64,000 bases of DNA from Lysobacteraceae bacterium SCN 69-320 (GCA_001725155.1 MEFP01000030.1:124001-188000); one strand, 5' to 3'. Counted from the first letter of the stretch, positions 18,554 to 27,812 are shown. The notes: generated from the letters alone by a model not told the origin. Made by a program: numbers and translations.

Positions 18554-18847
18554 ATGCTCAACGAGATTCCGCTGGAAGCGTTTTCGGCCATCGTCGGCCA
18601 GACCGTGCGTGTGTCCAGCGGCGAACATTACATCGACGCCGAGGTCACTCAGGCGCAGATCCTCGCCAATCCGAGCCCGCGCGCGCAGGCGCCGTTCTTC
18701 GTGATCGTGCGCCACAACGGCGCGACGCGCGCGATCAATCAGGGCATCTACCAGATCGCTCATCCGAACCTGGGCACGCTGGATCTGTTCCTCGTGCCGA
18801 TCGGGCCCGACGCACAGGGCATGTGCTACGAGATCACGTTCAACTGA
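18554..18847 (+). CDS. DUF6916-like small protein
   Basis: A 97-residue cytoplasmic-type protein from the ATG at 18554, preceded by a strong AGGGGAGG site. It begins LNEIPLEAFSAIVGQTVRVS and ends with GIYQIAHPNLGTLDLFLVPIG and YEITFN, the pattern of DUF6916 proteins (a strand-rich domain ending in LGxLDLFLVPxG...YExxFN). Proteins of this kind occur beside tail-collar (MdpB-like) genes, as here. A structural or accessory role with the collar proteins is likely but unproven. Confidence 0.8.
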   Translation: MLNEIPLEAFSAIVGQTVRVSSGEHYIDAEVTQAQILANPSPRAQAPFFVIVRHNGATRAINQGIYQIAHPNLGTLDLFLVPIGPDAQGMCYEITFN

Positions 18848-18968
18848 GACCGGCGCCCCGGTCGCCCGATCTCGATACCAGCCTGCCGCGGCATCGGCGC
18901 CGCCGCAGCGCATGCCTGGCGGTACCCTCCGGCACAGGCGCCGGAGTTCACGCCGCGATCGCGAGGTC

Positions 18969-19505
18969 TCAGGCCGTTGCCGCCGGCACGGCGCCGTTCC
19001 AGCCCAGGAACAGATAGACGCCGCGGTTCTCGATCAGGCGGAAACCGAGGCGGTCATACAGCCGCATGGCCGGATTGTTGGGCTCCACGTGCAAGGTGAT
19101 TTCCCAGCCGTTCTCGCCGGCGATCTGCCGCAGCGCCTCGATCAGCGCCGAGCCCATGCCCTGCCCGCGCCGTTCCGGCAGCAGGGCGATATCCATCAGG
19201 CGAACCTCGCGGCCACCGTCCTTGCGATAGAGATAGATGCGGCCCAGGCGCTGCGCCTGGGCCTCGATGACGAGAAATTCCGCGCCGACGTAGTTCGCGC
19301 GGTAATGCGCGTGCTGCAGCGCGTGCTGCTCATGCAGGAACGCCCGCTTCGCCGCCGCGTCCCAGGGCACATGAGCCAGTTCGGTCTCGCGCGTGGATGC
19401 ATAGAGGTCGGCCATGAACGCGCGATCGTCGTCGCTCTCGCTGCGCAGGGTCAGCGCCGGGCAGCGCTGCATCAGCTGCACCGCCAGGGTCGCCTCGCCG
19501 CTCAA
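18969..19505 (-). CDS. GNAT-family N-acetyltransferase
   Basis: A 178-residue acyltransferase with the GNAT fold. The acetyl-CoA loop is seen in LMDIALLPERRGQGMGSALI (R/Q-x-x-G-x-G/A), followed by the helix and the C-terminal HVEPNNPAMRLYDRLGFRLIE. The substrate is unknown. Its start ATG overlaps the stop of the upstream gene at 19502-19505 (ATGA), so the two are translationally coupled. Linked to the collar-protein cluster by position. Confidence 0.9.
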   Translation of the reverse strand: MSGEATLAVQLMQRCPALTLRSESDDDRAFMADLYASTRETELAHVPWDAAAKRAFLHEQHALQHAHYRANYVGAEFLVIEAQAQRLGRIYLYRKDGGREVRLMDIALLPERRGQGMGSALIEALRQIAGENGWEITLHVEPNNPAMRLYDRLGFRLIENRGVYLFLGWNGAVPAATA

Positions 19506-20170
19506 GCCGGCTCCACGCTGAAGGAGAGGTAGTCGGTATCGGGCAGCCGGCCGCTGCGCAGGATCAGCGGCCTGTCGTTGTAGCCCGTGTAGACGTATTG
19601 GGATGCGTCGGCGATACGGTTGCCGGCGGCCGGCCGATGCACGATCACGTACAGCCCCGGCGCGAAGCGGCCGTAGGCGTCGCCGAGCGTGACCGTCGCA
19701 GTAGGCAGCACGCCGGAGCGATTGCCGGTGCCGCCGCGCTGGGTCAGCGCGAAGCCGCCGAAATTCGGCGCTTCGGCATGGAAGCTGATCGGGCCGCTGC
19801 CGCTGGGCTTGTCGCCGACGGAATAGACCAGGGCCAGATTGACCTTGTTGTTGACGCCGAAGAAGGCCGATTCCACGTCGAGCGCACCGAGAGTGCTCGG
19901 CGTCGCGCGCACGAAGCCATGTACGGTGATGCGCGCGCGGGCGAGCTTGGAGGGCACCTGCGGCCAGCTTTCCTGCCAGTTGCCGAAGCTGTCGGTTTCC
20001 AGCGCGCTGCCGGACAGGCGCAGCAGACTGAAGGTCGGCGCGCTGCCCGTTTCGCCCGAAGCGACGAAACCGCCGCCCTTGTCGGCGGCGGCCTGCGCGC
20101 TGCTGTTGCCGAAGGCAAGACTCAAGCCCACGAGCGCGGCGGGCGCGCCCAAGAAGTCACGACGTTTCAT
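19502..20170 (-). CDS. Exported protein with twin-arginine-like leader, collar cluster
   Basis: A 222-residue protein starting MKRRDFLGAPAALVGLSLAF, a twin-arginine-type leader (RRDFLG followed by a hydrophobic stretch and AQA). The mature part is strand-rich (FSLLRLSGSALETDSFGNW, ARITVHGFVRATPSTLGALDVE, LYVIVHRPAAG) and contains no recognised catalytic motif. Overlap with the GNAT gene (ATGA) and location between it and the tail-collar genes suggest a shared operon or neighbourhood. Function unknown. Confidence 0.85.
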   Translation of the reverse strand: MKRRDFLGAPAALVGLSLAFGNSSAQAAADKGGGFVASGETGSAPTFSLLRLSGSALETDSFGNWQESWPQVPSKLARARITVHGFVRATPSTLGALDVESAFFGVNNKVNLALVYSVGDKPSGSGPISFHAEAPNFGGFALTQRGGTGNRSGVLPTATVTLGDAYGRFAPGLYVIVHRPAAGNRIADASQYVYTGYNDRPLILRSGRLPDTDYLSFSVEPA

Positions 20171-20277
20171 GGATTCCCCCTGTTACGAACCCGCTCCGGG
20201 GCTCGCCGTACGGGGATTCTACGCTGCCCGTTCAGGACTGTGATTGCGGCGTGGCACATTGACGATTGTTGACCTTC

Positions 20278-20314
20278 AAAAAGCAACCGGCGCGGGCCTC
20301 ACGACCCGCGCCGG
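20278..20314 (-). terminator. Rho-independent terminator of the collar-protein operon
   Basis: For leftward transcription, CCGGCGCGGG (reverse strand reading) pairs across an 8-base loop with CCCGCGCCGG and is followed on that strand by TTGCTTTTTG. It lies 23 bases after the stop at 20337. Confidence 0.85.
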
Positions 20315-20336
20315 CATCGGACTTGCTTGACACCGC

Positions 20337-20864
20337 TCAGCCGCGCGGCGGGAACACGCCCTGCAGGGCGATACAGAACATCAACGTCAGGTAAGGCTGC
20401 AGGTTGTTGTGCGGGAAACCGCTACCGGTCAGCGCAATTTCCTGGACGTTCATCTGCACGACCGGCGTAGTGCCCGCGGGTGCATAGGCGCCGCCGTTGT
20501 TCGACGAGCTCAGCACGCGCTGCGGCGACGGCGAATTGTCCGTAGCGATGTCGGCACCCACGCGCAGGACGTGGTTGTGGCTCGGCATCTCGGACTGCAG
20601 CAAGGTGACGTTCGGCACGCCGCTCATCTGGCCGAGGTCGTAGATCGTGCCGGTCGTCGACTGGCCCCAGTGCATCGGCGCATTGCCGGCCATGTCGGGC
20701 AACGCGAAGTTCGACTTGCCATTGCCGCCGTAGGTGGTGCCGAGCAGCGAGAACAGGGCCGTGTTCTGGCTCAGCGGCAACAGCTGGCCGTCGCACGTGG
20801 CCCAGCCCTTGGGGGCGAAGTTGAACCCGAAGATGCGAATTTCAGCAACGAATGGATCTGCCAT
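20337..20864 (-). CDS. Tail-collar (MdpB-like) protein 1
   Basis: A 175-residue protein of the phage tail-collar family: EIRIFGFNFAPKGWATCDGQ, LLPLSQNTALFSLLGTTYGG, NFALPDMAGNAPMHWG and the late SHNHVLRVGA and NNLQPYLTLMFCIALQGVFP. Such domains end phage tail fibres, and stand-alone versions (microcystin-dependent protein MdpB type) are common in non-phage gene sets. It is the last of three tandem paralogues transcribed leftward with gaps of 12 bases and precedes a terminator. No other tail genes are present, so it is not part of an intact prophage. Confidence 0.93.
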   Translation of the reverse strand: MADPFVAEIRIFGFNFAPKGWATCDGQLLPLSQNTALFSLLGTTYGGNGKSNFALPDMAGNAPMHWGQSTTGTIYDLGQMSGVPNVTLLQSEMPSHNHVLRVGADIATDNSPSPQRVLSSSNNGGAYAPAGTTPVVQMNVQEIALTGSGFPHNNLQPYLTLMFCIALQGVFPPRG

Positions 20865-20876
20865 GACGCGCCCCCC

Positions 20877-21383
20877 TCAGGTCGGACTCGGAAAAATGCC
20901 GAACAGCGAAATGATGAAACTGACGCACAGATACGGCTGCATGTTCTCGTGCGGCTGGCTGCCGCCGGTGGGCGTGATCGTCGAGGCGGGGCCGAAGTTG
21001 GCCTGGCCGGTGTCGGCGATATAGACCTGCACGGTCGGCGCCTGGGCGAAGATGCCGTCGGTCGGCTGCGGGTTCTGCGCCGTCACCGTCGAGGCGAGCA
21101 GCGCATGGTTGTGCGACGGAATCTGCTGCGTGGTCAGGGTAACGGACTCCGTGCCGGCGCTTTCGGCCAGGATGAAGCCGTTGCCCTGATGCAGCGGCAC
21201 GCGGCCCTGCAGATTCGGCAGCGCAAAGGTTTCCTGACCGTCGCCGCCGTAGGTCGTTCCGATCAGCTGGAACAGGGTTTCGTTTTCGGAGATCGGCAGG
21301 AGCTGTCCGTTGCAGAACATCCAGCCGGCCGGGGCGAAATTGCCGCCGAACATGCGGATCTCGCCAACATAGGGTTGTGCCAT
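20877..21383 (-). CDS. Tail-collar (MdpB-like) protein 2
   Basis: A 168-residue paralogue of its neighbours, with EIRMFGGNFAPAGWMFCNGQ, FQLIGTTYGGDGQETF, LPNLQGRVPLHQG, SHNHALLAS and MQPYLCVSFIISLFGIFP. The middle region (residues 90-140) differs most between the three, as expected if the surface-exposed part of the fibre tip has diverged. A ribosome site GGAGCCG precedes the ATG. Gaps of 12 bases on both sides indicate one operon. Confidence 0.93.
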   Translation of the reverse strand: MAQPYVGEIRMFGGNFAPAGWMFCNGQLLPISENETLFQLIGTTYGGDGQETFALPNLQGRVPLHQGNGFILAESAGTESVTLTTQQIPSHNHALLASTVTAQNPQPTDGIFAQAPTVQVYIADTGQANFGPASTITPTGGSQPHENMQPYLCVSFIISLFGIFPSPT

Positions 21384-21395
21384 GGTCGCGGCTCC

Positions 21396-21905
21396 TCAGG
21401 TCTGGCTCGGGAAGATGCCCTGCAACGCGATGCAGAAGCTCAAGGTCAGGTACGGCATCATGTTGTTGTGCGCCTGGCTGCCGCCGACGTTGGTGATCGA
21501 CGAAGGATTCAGCGTCGTCAGTGCGGTCGGCGTGTTGTACAGGCTCGAGGATACCGACGCGATCATGGCCGATGCATTGGCCGCGGCTACCGTGCCGCCC
21601 GCACTGGTCGCGTTGATCATGTGGTTGTGCTGCGGCAGTTCGCTGATCGTCAGCGTATGCGCCGCTTCGCCGCCGCGCTCGCCCAGCGTGAAGCTCGAGC
21701 TGCCGCCGATGTAGACCGGGATGCGGCCGCGCAGGTCCGGCAGGGCGAAGTTCACGCGCCCGTCGCCGCCGTAGGTCGTGCCGAGCAGCGAGAACAGCGC
21801 CTGGTTCTGGTTGATGGGCAGCAATTGCCCGTTGCACAGCGCCCAGCCTTTGGGCGCGAAAACGAAGCTGAAGATGCGGACTTCAGCTAGGAATGGCTCT
21901 GCCAT
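21396..21905 (-). CDS. Tail-collar (MdpB-like) protein 3 (operon-leading)
   Basis: A 169-residue paralogue: EVRIFSFVFAPKGWALCNGQ, LFSLLGTTYGGDGRVNF, LPDLRGRIPVYIGG, QHNHMINATSAGG and MMPYLTLSFCIALQGIFP. The open frame extends 63 bases upstream, but the ATG at 21905 follows a strong AGGGGAGG site and gives the same MAEPF start as its paralogues (MADPF, MAQPY). First gene of the three-gene operon. No signal peptide is present in any of the three, so export, if any, needs a dedicated route. Confidence 0.93.
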   Translation of the reverse strand: MAEPFLAEVRIFSFVFAPKGWALCNGQLLPINQNQALFSLLGTTYGGDGRVNFALPDLRGRIPVYIGGSSSFTLGERGGEAAHTLTISELPQHNHMINATSAGGTVAAANASAMIASVSSSLYNTPTALTTLNPSSITNVGGSQAHNNMMPYLTLSFCIALQGIFPSQT

Positions 21906-21993
21906 GTTGCCTCCCCTGATAGATGCGTTGCGTGGTCGGACTGGAGCGACTGCGTACAAGCTGCACACCGCGTCCTGCGATGCGTACCGCTGA

Positions 21994-22017
21994 CGGCGTC
22001 CTCGTGAGAGGACGCCG
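21994..22017 (-). terminator. Perfect 10-bp hairpin after the giant adhesin gene
   Basis: CGGCGTCCTC, loop GTGA, and its exact complement, 26 bases downstream of the leftward stop at 22043. No T-run follows. Confidence 0.55.
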
Positions 22018-22042
22018 CCGGATTCTCAGACAGCTGCAAGGA

Positions 22043-25000
22043 TCAGAAGCAAACGGCCGTGCCGGTCGTGAAGTTGGTCACGCCGTTGACCGACGCCGAC
22101 GGCTGGGCGTTGGTGTTCGCGCCGTTGAGGTAGCTGATCACGTCGGCCGCCGAGCCGGTACCGCCCACGTTGCGCAGGCGGAAGTTCGCAACCGGCGCGC
22201 CGGTTTCGAGCGGGAACAGGCGCAGGCGCATGTTGCCGGTGATCGAATCCCAGGTCTCGCCGGCGCCGACGACGTTGTTCTGGATGTCGGCGCAGAGCTG
22301 GCTGCCGTCGGTGTCGTCGGTACCCGACTGCATGAAGATCGCATGACCGATGCGCGTGGCCGGTACGCCGTCCGGCTGGCGGAACTGGTTGTTCGCGACG
22401 ACGACGCCGAGGTTGTCGTTGAGCTGGCCGAGCACTTCGACGCCGCGCTGCTGGATGCGCTGGATCGTGTTGCCGGTCACCGTCATGCGCATGCCGCCGG
22501 ACAGGCCTTCGTCGGTGATCGACACGCCGTTGCAGCCGGCGCAGTTGTTGCCCGAATTCGCCACGCCGTTGCTGCCGATCGTGTTGTTGGTGAAGTTGCC
22601 GATGAACAGGCCGGTTGCGTTGGTGCCCTTGCGGAACGTCACCGGCGTGGCACCCGATGTCACCGTGCCGCTCACCGTGATCGTGTTGTTCGTCGCCGTC
22701 GCATTCATCGTTGCCGCGTTGTCGGTCAGGAACTGGAACGCGAGCGAATTGTCGGTGAACGTGTTCGCGGCCGTCGAACCGATGTTGAACGTCATCTGCG
22801 CGTTGCCGATGCCCTGCGCGGTCAGCGCCGTGCCGAAGTTGCGGCGGAACGTCGAACCGTCGATCGTCGTCGACATCACCGAGCTGCCGTTGCCGGCGAT
22901 CAGCACACCCTGGGCCGCGGTCGACACGTAGGTGCCGCGGTCGAAGGTCGAGCCGGAGATCGTCATCGTCAGCGCACTGGCCGCACCCGGGTTCTGCACT
23001 TCGAACTGGCGGTGGTAGTTGCCGGTGAAGCTCGAGTTGGTGACAGCCACCGTGCCGCGCAGGTTGACGAACTGCACGCCGTCCTCGAGGTTCTCGTCGC
23101 CGGCGTTCTGCACGGTCACGTTGGTCATCGTCAGGCCGTTGACGTCGTTGCCGTTGATGCCCATCTGCGCGCCGCCGCTGACCGTCACGGTATCCAGATT
23201 CACCGCGCTCGTGGAGAGCAGGTGGATGCCGGCGCCGCAGTTCGTGTTGGTGCCGTTGAGCGCATCGCCGCAGGTGGCCGCCGCGGTCTGGTTCGTGCCG
23301 TTGCTGTTGAACGCCATGTTCGACAGCGACAGGCTCTTCAGGCCGCTCGTCGCGATGCCGTGCGCGCTCTTGTTGGCGATCGTGCCGCCCGAGTTCGCCG
23401 TGCCGGTGCCGGTGATGGTCAGGCCGCCGTTGCCCGCGCCCGTGCCGGTGCCGCTGAGGTTGATGCCGTTCGCGCCGGTGCCGCTGTTGTTGATGCTGCG
23501 GAAGGTCAGGCCGCCGGCGCCGATCTGCGTCGTGACGACGTTCAGCGACGTGCCCGTACCGGTGGTGCTGATCGTGTTCACGACCGCGCCCGGCGCCGTG
23601 ACCGTCAAGGTGCCGCCGCCGGTGGCGTCGATACCGTCGCCGCTGGCCGAGGTGATCGCCAGGCCACCCGAGAAGTTCACCGTGCCGCTGGTCTGGTGGC
23701 GCAGGCCGTCGCCGAGCGTCGAGGTCAGGCCGACCGCGCCGGTGAAGTTCATCGTCGTGCTGCCATTGGCCGACAGGTCGATTGCATTGGCCGCGGCCGA
23801 GCTCAGGGTGATCGCACCGCTGTAGGTCTGCGTGCCGCCGGTATTGTTCGACAGGCGGATGCCGGTGCCGGTGTTGGTCTTGCTGATCGAGCCGGCCCAG
23901 GTGAAGGTCGGCGACGACGAATCGATGCGGATCGCTTCGTTGGTCGGATTCGTGATCGACGAGCCCGTGTTGGAGAAGTTGATCGTGCCGGACGAAGCCG
24001 TCGTCACGTCGATGCCCGCGTCGCCACCGTTCAGGGTGACCACGCCACTCGCCGACAGCGTGCCGCCCATGCCGCTGAGGTTGATGCCGGTACCGGCCGT
24101 AGCGCCGAGCGCGCCCGACAGCGTGATCGTGCCGCTGACCTTGTTCTGCACGTCGATCAGCAGGCCCGTGCTGGCCTTGTTGACCGTGCCGGCATAAGTG
24201 AGGTTGGCCGTACCGCCGCTGACGTTGAACGCCGTGCCCGAGGCACCCGACAGCGCGCCGGTGCCGAGATTGACCGTGCCGTTGACGGTGGTCAGCGAGA
24301 CGTTGTTCGTGCCACCGCTGGAGGTCAGGGTCGCGACGACCGATGCCGCATCGAAGCTGCCGTTGGTCAGGTTCAGTGCCTGGCCGTTGGTGTTGATGCG
24401 CACGTCGTCGAACAGCTTCAGGGTGCCGAAGCCGTTGCCGCTGATCGCCGCGCCCGTGACGTTGCCGATCTGCACGCCGCGCACGGTGTTGTTGCTGCCG
24501 AGCGTGACGCCGTTGCCGGCGGCATTGGTGATGACCGGCGGCGTCTGATCGACGAGCGGACGCGCGATCGAGTGGCTCGGCGGCGTGATGCCGAGTTCGG
24601 CGTCGAAGTCGTTGACCGTCGTCGCATCGAGCGCCTGACCCGCGAGTTCCACACCGTTGGCCAGCGTGACGCCCGTGGTGTAGTTGCCCGAGAACAGGAA
24701 GATCTTGTCGCCCGAGGTCGTCGCCAGCGCCGCCGCGGCCGACAGGGTCTGCAGCGGCTGCTGCAGGGTGCCGTCGCGCGTGCCGACCACGACCGCGTCG
24801 TCGTCGACGAAGAAGATGCGCGGACCGGACACGACGAGGTTGACCGTGACCGGTGTGGAGCAGGCCTGCGGCGAACCGTCATCGCAGACGGTGTACTGGA
24901 ACGTGTCGGTGCCGGTGAAGCCGGCCGGCGGGTTGTAGGTGAACGCGCCGGTCGCCGTGTTGACCGCGACTTCGCCGCCGCCGACCGAGACCGTCGGAGC

Positions 25001-26662
25001 CGTGCCGATCGTGAAGTTCGAGCTGTCCGGATCGTTGATGGCAGCGAGCACCAGCAGGTCGCCCGCGGCACCGTCGGCAACGCCGATCGCGATGTTCGTA
25101 TGCACCGGGATATTGGCCGGCGGCGTCACCACCGGCGCGTCGTTGACGCAGGTCACCGTCATGCTGACCGTGGCGGTGCTGCCGCCCGGCGTCAGGGTGT
25201 AGGTGAACGTATCCGGCGTCGTGCCCGGCGGGTCGTTGCAGTAGTTCGCGTTCGGCTTGTAGGTCAGGCCCGTGCCGCCGCCGGTAATCACGACCGTACC
25301 ATTGGCGGGCTGCGTGACCGAGGCGATGGACTTCGGACCGCCATCGACGTCGGTGTCGTTGGCGAGCACGCTGACCGCCGTTGCCAGCGCGTCTTCGAGC
25401 ACCGTCGCCGCATCGTTGACCGCGACCGGCGCATCGTCGACGCAGGTCACCGTGACGGTCACGGTGCCGACGCTGCCGCCCGGCGCGATCGTGTAGGTGA
25501 ACGTGTCGAGCGTCGTGCCCGGAGGCGCGTTGCAGTAGTTCGGATTCGGCTGGTAGGTCAGGCCCGTGCCGCCGCCGGTGATCACGACCGTGCCGTTGGC
25601 CGGCTGCGTGACCGAACCGATGGCGATCGGCGAACCGTCCGGATTCTGGTCGTTGCCGAGCACGTTGACCGCGGTCGCGGCCGCGTCTTCGAGCAGGGTC
25701 GCCGCGTCGTTGACCGCGACCGGATCGTCGACGACGCAGGTCACGAGCACGCTGACCGTGGCCGAGCTGCCGCCGGGCGTCAGGGTATAGGTGAACGTGT
25801 CCGGCGCCGTGCCGGGCGGCAGGTTGCAGTAGTTCGGATTCGGCAGATAGGTCAGGCCCGAGCCGCCGCCGGTGATCACGACCGTGCCGTTGGCCGGCTG
25901 CGTGACCGAGACGATGGACTTGGGACCGGCGTCGACGTCGGTGTCGTTGGCCAGCACCGGAATCGCCGTCGCCGGATCGTCTTCGGTGATGGTGATGTTG
26001 TCGTTGACCGCGACCGGCGCATCGTCGACGCAGGTGACCGTGACGCTGACCGTGCCGACGCTCGCACCCGGCGCCAGGGTGTACGTGAAGGTATCCGGCG
26101 TCGTGCCCGGAGGCGCGTTGCAGTAGTTCGGATTCGGCTGGTAGGTCAGGCCCGTGCCGCCGCCGGTGATGACGACGACGCCGTTCAGCGGCTGCGTGAC
26201 CGCGCCGATCGAGATCGGGCCGCCGTCGATGTCGGTGTCGTTGGCGAGCACGTTGACCGCCGTCGCCGCCGCGTCTTCGAGCACGGTCGCCGCATCGTTG
26301 ACCGCGACCGGAGGGTCATCGACCGCGACGATCGTGATCGTCAAGGTGACCGGCGTGGACGTATCGGCGCCGCCGTTCGCGGTGCCGCCGTTGTCCTGCA
26401 GGGTCACGGTGAACGTCGCCGTGCCGCTCGCGTCCGGCGCCGGCGTGAAGGTCAGCTGGCCGGCAGCCGAGACCGTCGGCAGCGACGAGAACAGCAGGCC
26501 GCCGCTGACGGTCGCGACGTTGAAGCCGTAGGACTGGCCCGACTCGTCCGGCGGACCGGACGAGATCGCGGTCGCCCAGGCGATCGACGCCGGACCGGAG
26601 TCCTCGTTGACGCTCGGGTTCGCGCCCGGCGTGAAGCTCGGCGCATCGTTGACCGCGGTCAC
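22043..26662 (-). CDS. Giant adhesin-like protein, C-terminal segment (tandem-95 and beta-helix)
   Basis: This is the last of three open segments of one gene that runs from 30850 to 22043. The reading frame extends upstream of the given start (a GTG within a repeat) to about 26728. It holds the end of an NDAPSF-type cadherin-like repeat, then five ~98-residue units with AVNDAATVLEDAAATAVNVL and VTQPANGTVVITGGGTGLTY and NPNYCN (tandem-95 / Cadherin_5-like). A domain with IFFVDDDAVVVGTRDGTLQQ then opens a parallel beta-helix of about 800 residues with TGTGINLSG-, SGTINFSNTG- and NSNGTNQ-like coils. It ends FTTGTAVCF. Probably a secreted or surface adhesin or polysaccharide-binding fibre. The frame matches the first segment. 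Confidence 0.85.
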   Translation of the reverse strand: MTAVNDAPSFTPGANPSVNEDSGPASIAWATAISSGPPDESGQSYGFNVATVSGGLLFSSLPTVSAAGQLTFTPAPDASGTATFTVTLQDNGGTANGGADTSTPVTLTITIVAVDDPPVAVNDAATVLEDAAATAVNVLANDTDIDGGPISIGAVTQPLNGVVVITGGGTGLTYQPNPNYCNAPPGTTPDTFTYTLAPGASVGTVSVTVTCVDDAPVAVNDNITITEDDPATAIPVLANDTDVDAGPKSIVSVTQPANGTVVITGGGSGLTYLPNPNYCNLPPGTAPDTFTYTLTPGGSSATVSVLVTCVVDDPVAVNDAATLLEDAAATAVNVLGNDQNPDGSPIAIGSVTQPANGTVVITGGGTGLTYQPNPNYCNAPPGTTLDTFTYTIAPGGSVGTVTVTVTCVDDAPVAVNDAATVLEDALATAVSVLANDTDVDGGPKSIASVTQPANGTVVITGGGTGLTYKPNANYCNDPPGTTPDTFTYTLTPGGSTATVSMTVTCVNDAPVVTPPANIPVHTNIAIGVADGAAGDLLVLAAINDPDSSNFTIGTAPTVSVGGGEVAVNTATGAFTYNPPAGFTGTDTFQYTVCDDGSPQACSTPVTVNLVVSGPRIFFVDDDAVVVGTRDGTLQQPLQTLSAAAALATTSGDKIFLFSGNYTTGVTLANGVELAGQALDATTVNDFDAELGITPPSHSIARPLVDQTPPVITNAAGNGVTLGSNNTVRGVQIGNVTGAAISGNGFGTLKLFDDVRINTNGQALNLTNGSFDAASVVATLTSSGGTNNVSLTTVNGTVNLGTGALSGASGTAFNVSGGTANLTYAGTVNKASTGLLIDVQNKVSGTITLSGALGATAGTGINLSGMGGTLSASGVVTLNGGDAGIDVTTASSGTINFSNTGSSITNPTNEAIRIDSSSPTFTWAGSISKTNTGTGIRLSNNTGGTQTYSGAITLSSAAANAIDLSANGSTTMNFTGAVGLTSTLGDGLRHQTSGTVNFSGGLAITSASGDGIDATGGGTLTVTAPGAVVNTISTTGTGTSLNVVTTQIGAGGLTFRSINNSGTGANGINLSGTGTGAGNGGLTITGTGTANSGGTIANKSAHGIATSGLKSLSLSNMAFNSNGTNQTAAATCGDALNGTNTNCGAGIHLLSTSAVNLDTVTVSGGAQMGINGNDVNGLTMTNVTVQNAGDENLEDGVQFVNLRGTVAVTNSSFTGNYHRQFEVQNPGAASALTMTISGSTFDRGTYVSTAAQGVLIAGNGSSVMSTTIDGSTFRRNFGTALTAQGIGNAQMTFNIGSTAANTFTDNSLAFQFLTDNAATMNATATNNTITVSGTVTSGATPVTFRKGTNATGLFIGNFTNNTIGSNGVANSGNNCAGCNGVSITDEGLSGGMRMTVTGNTIQRIQQRGVEVLGQLNDNLGVVVANNQFRQPDGVPATRIGHAIFMQSGTDDTDGSQLCADIQNNVVGAGETWDSITGNMRLRLFPLETGAPVANFRLRNVGGTGSAADVISYLNGANTNAQPSASVNGVTNFTTGTAVCF

Positions 26663-27812
26663 GTTGATGACGAAGGTCTGCGGCGCGGAGGTGTCGTTGC
26701 CGCCGTTGGCCGTGCCGCCGTTGTCCTGCGCTCGTGTTCGCGGTGATGCTGAACGTGATCGTCTGCGTGCCGTCGTCGCCGTCGCCGATGCCGGTCAGGA
26801 AGCCGGCGACCGTCTGTGCGCCGGCGTCTTCGAGCACCGTCTGCGTCGGACCGACCGTGAACACCGGCGGGTCGTTGACGTTGTTGATCGTGATCGTGAA
26901 GGTCTGCGGCGCGGAGGCATCGATGCCGCCGTTGGCCGTGCCGCCGTTGTCGACGAGTACCGACTGCACGGTTGCCGTGCCGAACGTGCCGTTCGTCGCC
27001 GTGAACGTGAGGGTGCCGCTGGCCGAGACTGCCGGCGCGCTGCTGAAGGTCAGGCTGCCGGCCGTCGACTGCACCGTCGTCGTGAAGCTCAGGGTCTGTC
27101 CGGATTCGTCCGGCGGGCCGGCCGAGATCGCGGTGTGGAAATTGGCGAACGTCTGCGGACCGGCGCTTTCCAGTGCCGAGGCCGCGGTACCGCCGGTGAA
27201 GGCCGGCGCATCGTTGACCGCGGTCACGTTGATGACGAAGGTCTGCGGCGCGGAGGTGTCGTTGCCGCCGTTGGCCGTGCCGCCGTTGTCCTGCGCGCGC
27301 ACGAACAGCGCGGCGTTCGTGTTCGCGGTGATGCTGAACGTGATCGTCTGCGTGCCGTCGTCGCCGTCGCCGATGCCGGTCAGGAAGCCGGCGACCGTCT
27401 GCGCGGCGGCGTCTTCGAGCACCGTCTGCGGGCCGCCGACCGTGAACACCGGCGGGTCGTTGACGTTGTTGATCGTGATCGTGAAGGTCTGCGGCGCGGA
27501 GGCGTCGATGCCGCCGTTGGCCGTGCCGCCGTTGTCGGCGAGCACCGACTGCACGGTCGCCGTGCCGAACGTGCCGTTCGTTGCCGTGAACGTGAGGGTG
27601 CCGCTGGCCGAGACTGCCGGCGCGCTGCTGAAGGTCAGGCTGCCGGTCGTCGACTGCACCGTCGTCGTGAAGCTCAGGGTCTGTCCGGATTCGTCCGGCG
27701 GGCCGGCCGAGATCGCGGTGTGGAAATTCGGGAAGGACTGCGGGCCGGCGCTTTCCAGCGCCGAGGCCGAGGTACCGCCCGCGAAGCTCGGCGCATCGTT
27801 GACCGCGGTCAC
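26316..27812 (-). CDS. Giant adhesin-like protein, middle segment in shifted frame
   Basis: The middle part of the same gene, in another frame. Useful protein runs from 27882 (continuing QDNGG, SAPQTFVINVTAVNDAPSF) to about 26730, with two more ~115-residue repeats (LESAGPQ, FHTAISAGPPDESGQTLSF, GTFGTATVQSVLADNGGTA, GGPQTVLEDAAAQTVAGFL). Below 26730 the frame gives nonsense (GQRRHGQRRQRHLR), showing where homology jumps to the next segment. One repeat at 27290-27306 also lacks 27 residues in frame (NTNAALF joined directly to VRAQDNGG). The predicted start at 27812 is a GTG inside a repeat, not a real initiation site. It is broken from its neighbours by two frameshifts that cancel. Confidence 0.75.
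   Translation of the reverse strand: MTAVNDAPSFAGGTSASALESAGPQSFPNFHTAISAGPPDESGQTLSFTTTVQSTTGSLTFSSAPAVSASGTLTFTATNGTFGTATVQSVLADNGGTANGGIDASAPQTFTITINNVNDPPVFTVGGPQTVLEDAAAQTVAGFLTGIGDGDDGTQTITFSITANTNAALFVRAQDNGGTANGGNDTSAPQTFVINVTAVNDAPAFTGGTAASALESAGPQTFANFHTAISAGPPDESGQTLSFTTTVQSTAGSLTFSSAPAVSASGTLTFTATNGTFGTATVQSVLVDNGGTANGGIDASAPQTFTITINNVNDPPVFTVGPTQTVLEDAGAQTVAGFLTGIGDGDDGTQTITFSITANTSAGQRRHGQRRQRHLRAADLRHQRDRGQRCAELHAGREPERQRGLRSGVDRLGDRDLVRSAGRVGPVLRLQRRDRQRRPAVLVAADGLGCRPADLHAGAGRERHGDVHRDPAGQRRHRERRRRYVHAGHLDDHDRRGR

Noticed and set aside
18554-21905. A prophage
   Set aside because: Tail-collar genes are present without capsid, terminase, portal or integrase genes, and they lie among ordinary chromosomal genes.
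21923-26746. A 1607-codon open frame on the plus strand opposite the giant gene
   Set aside because: It is Arg/Asp/Ala/Val-rich with no domain or leader and mirrors the repeats of the gene on the other strand. High GC makes such frames long.
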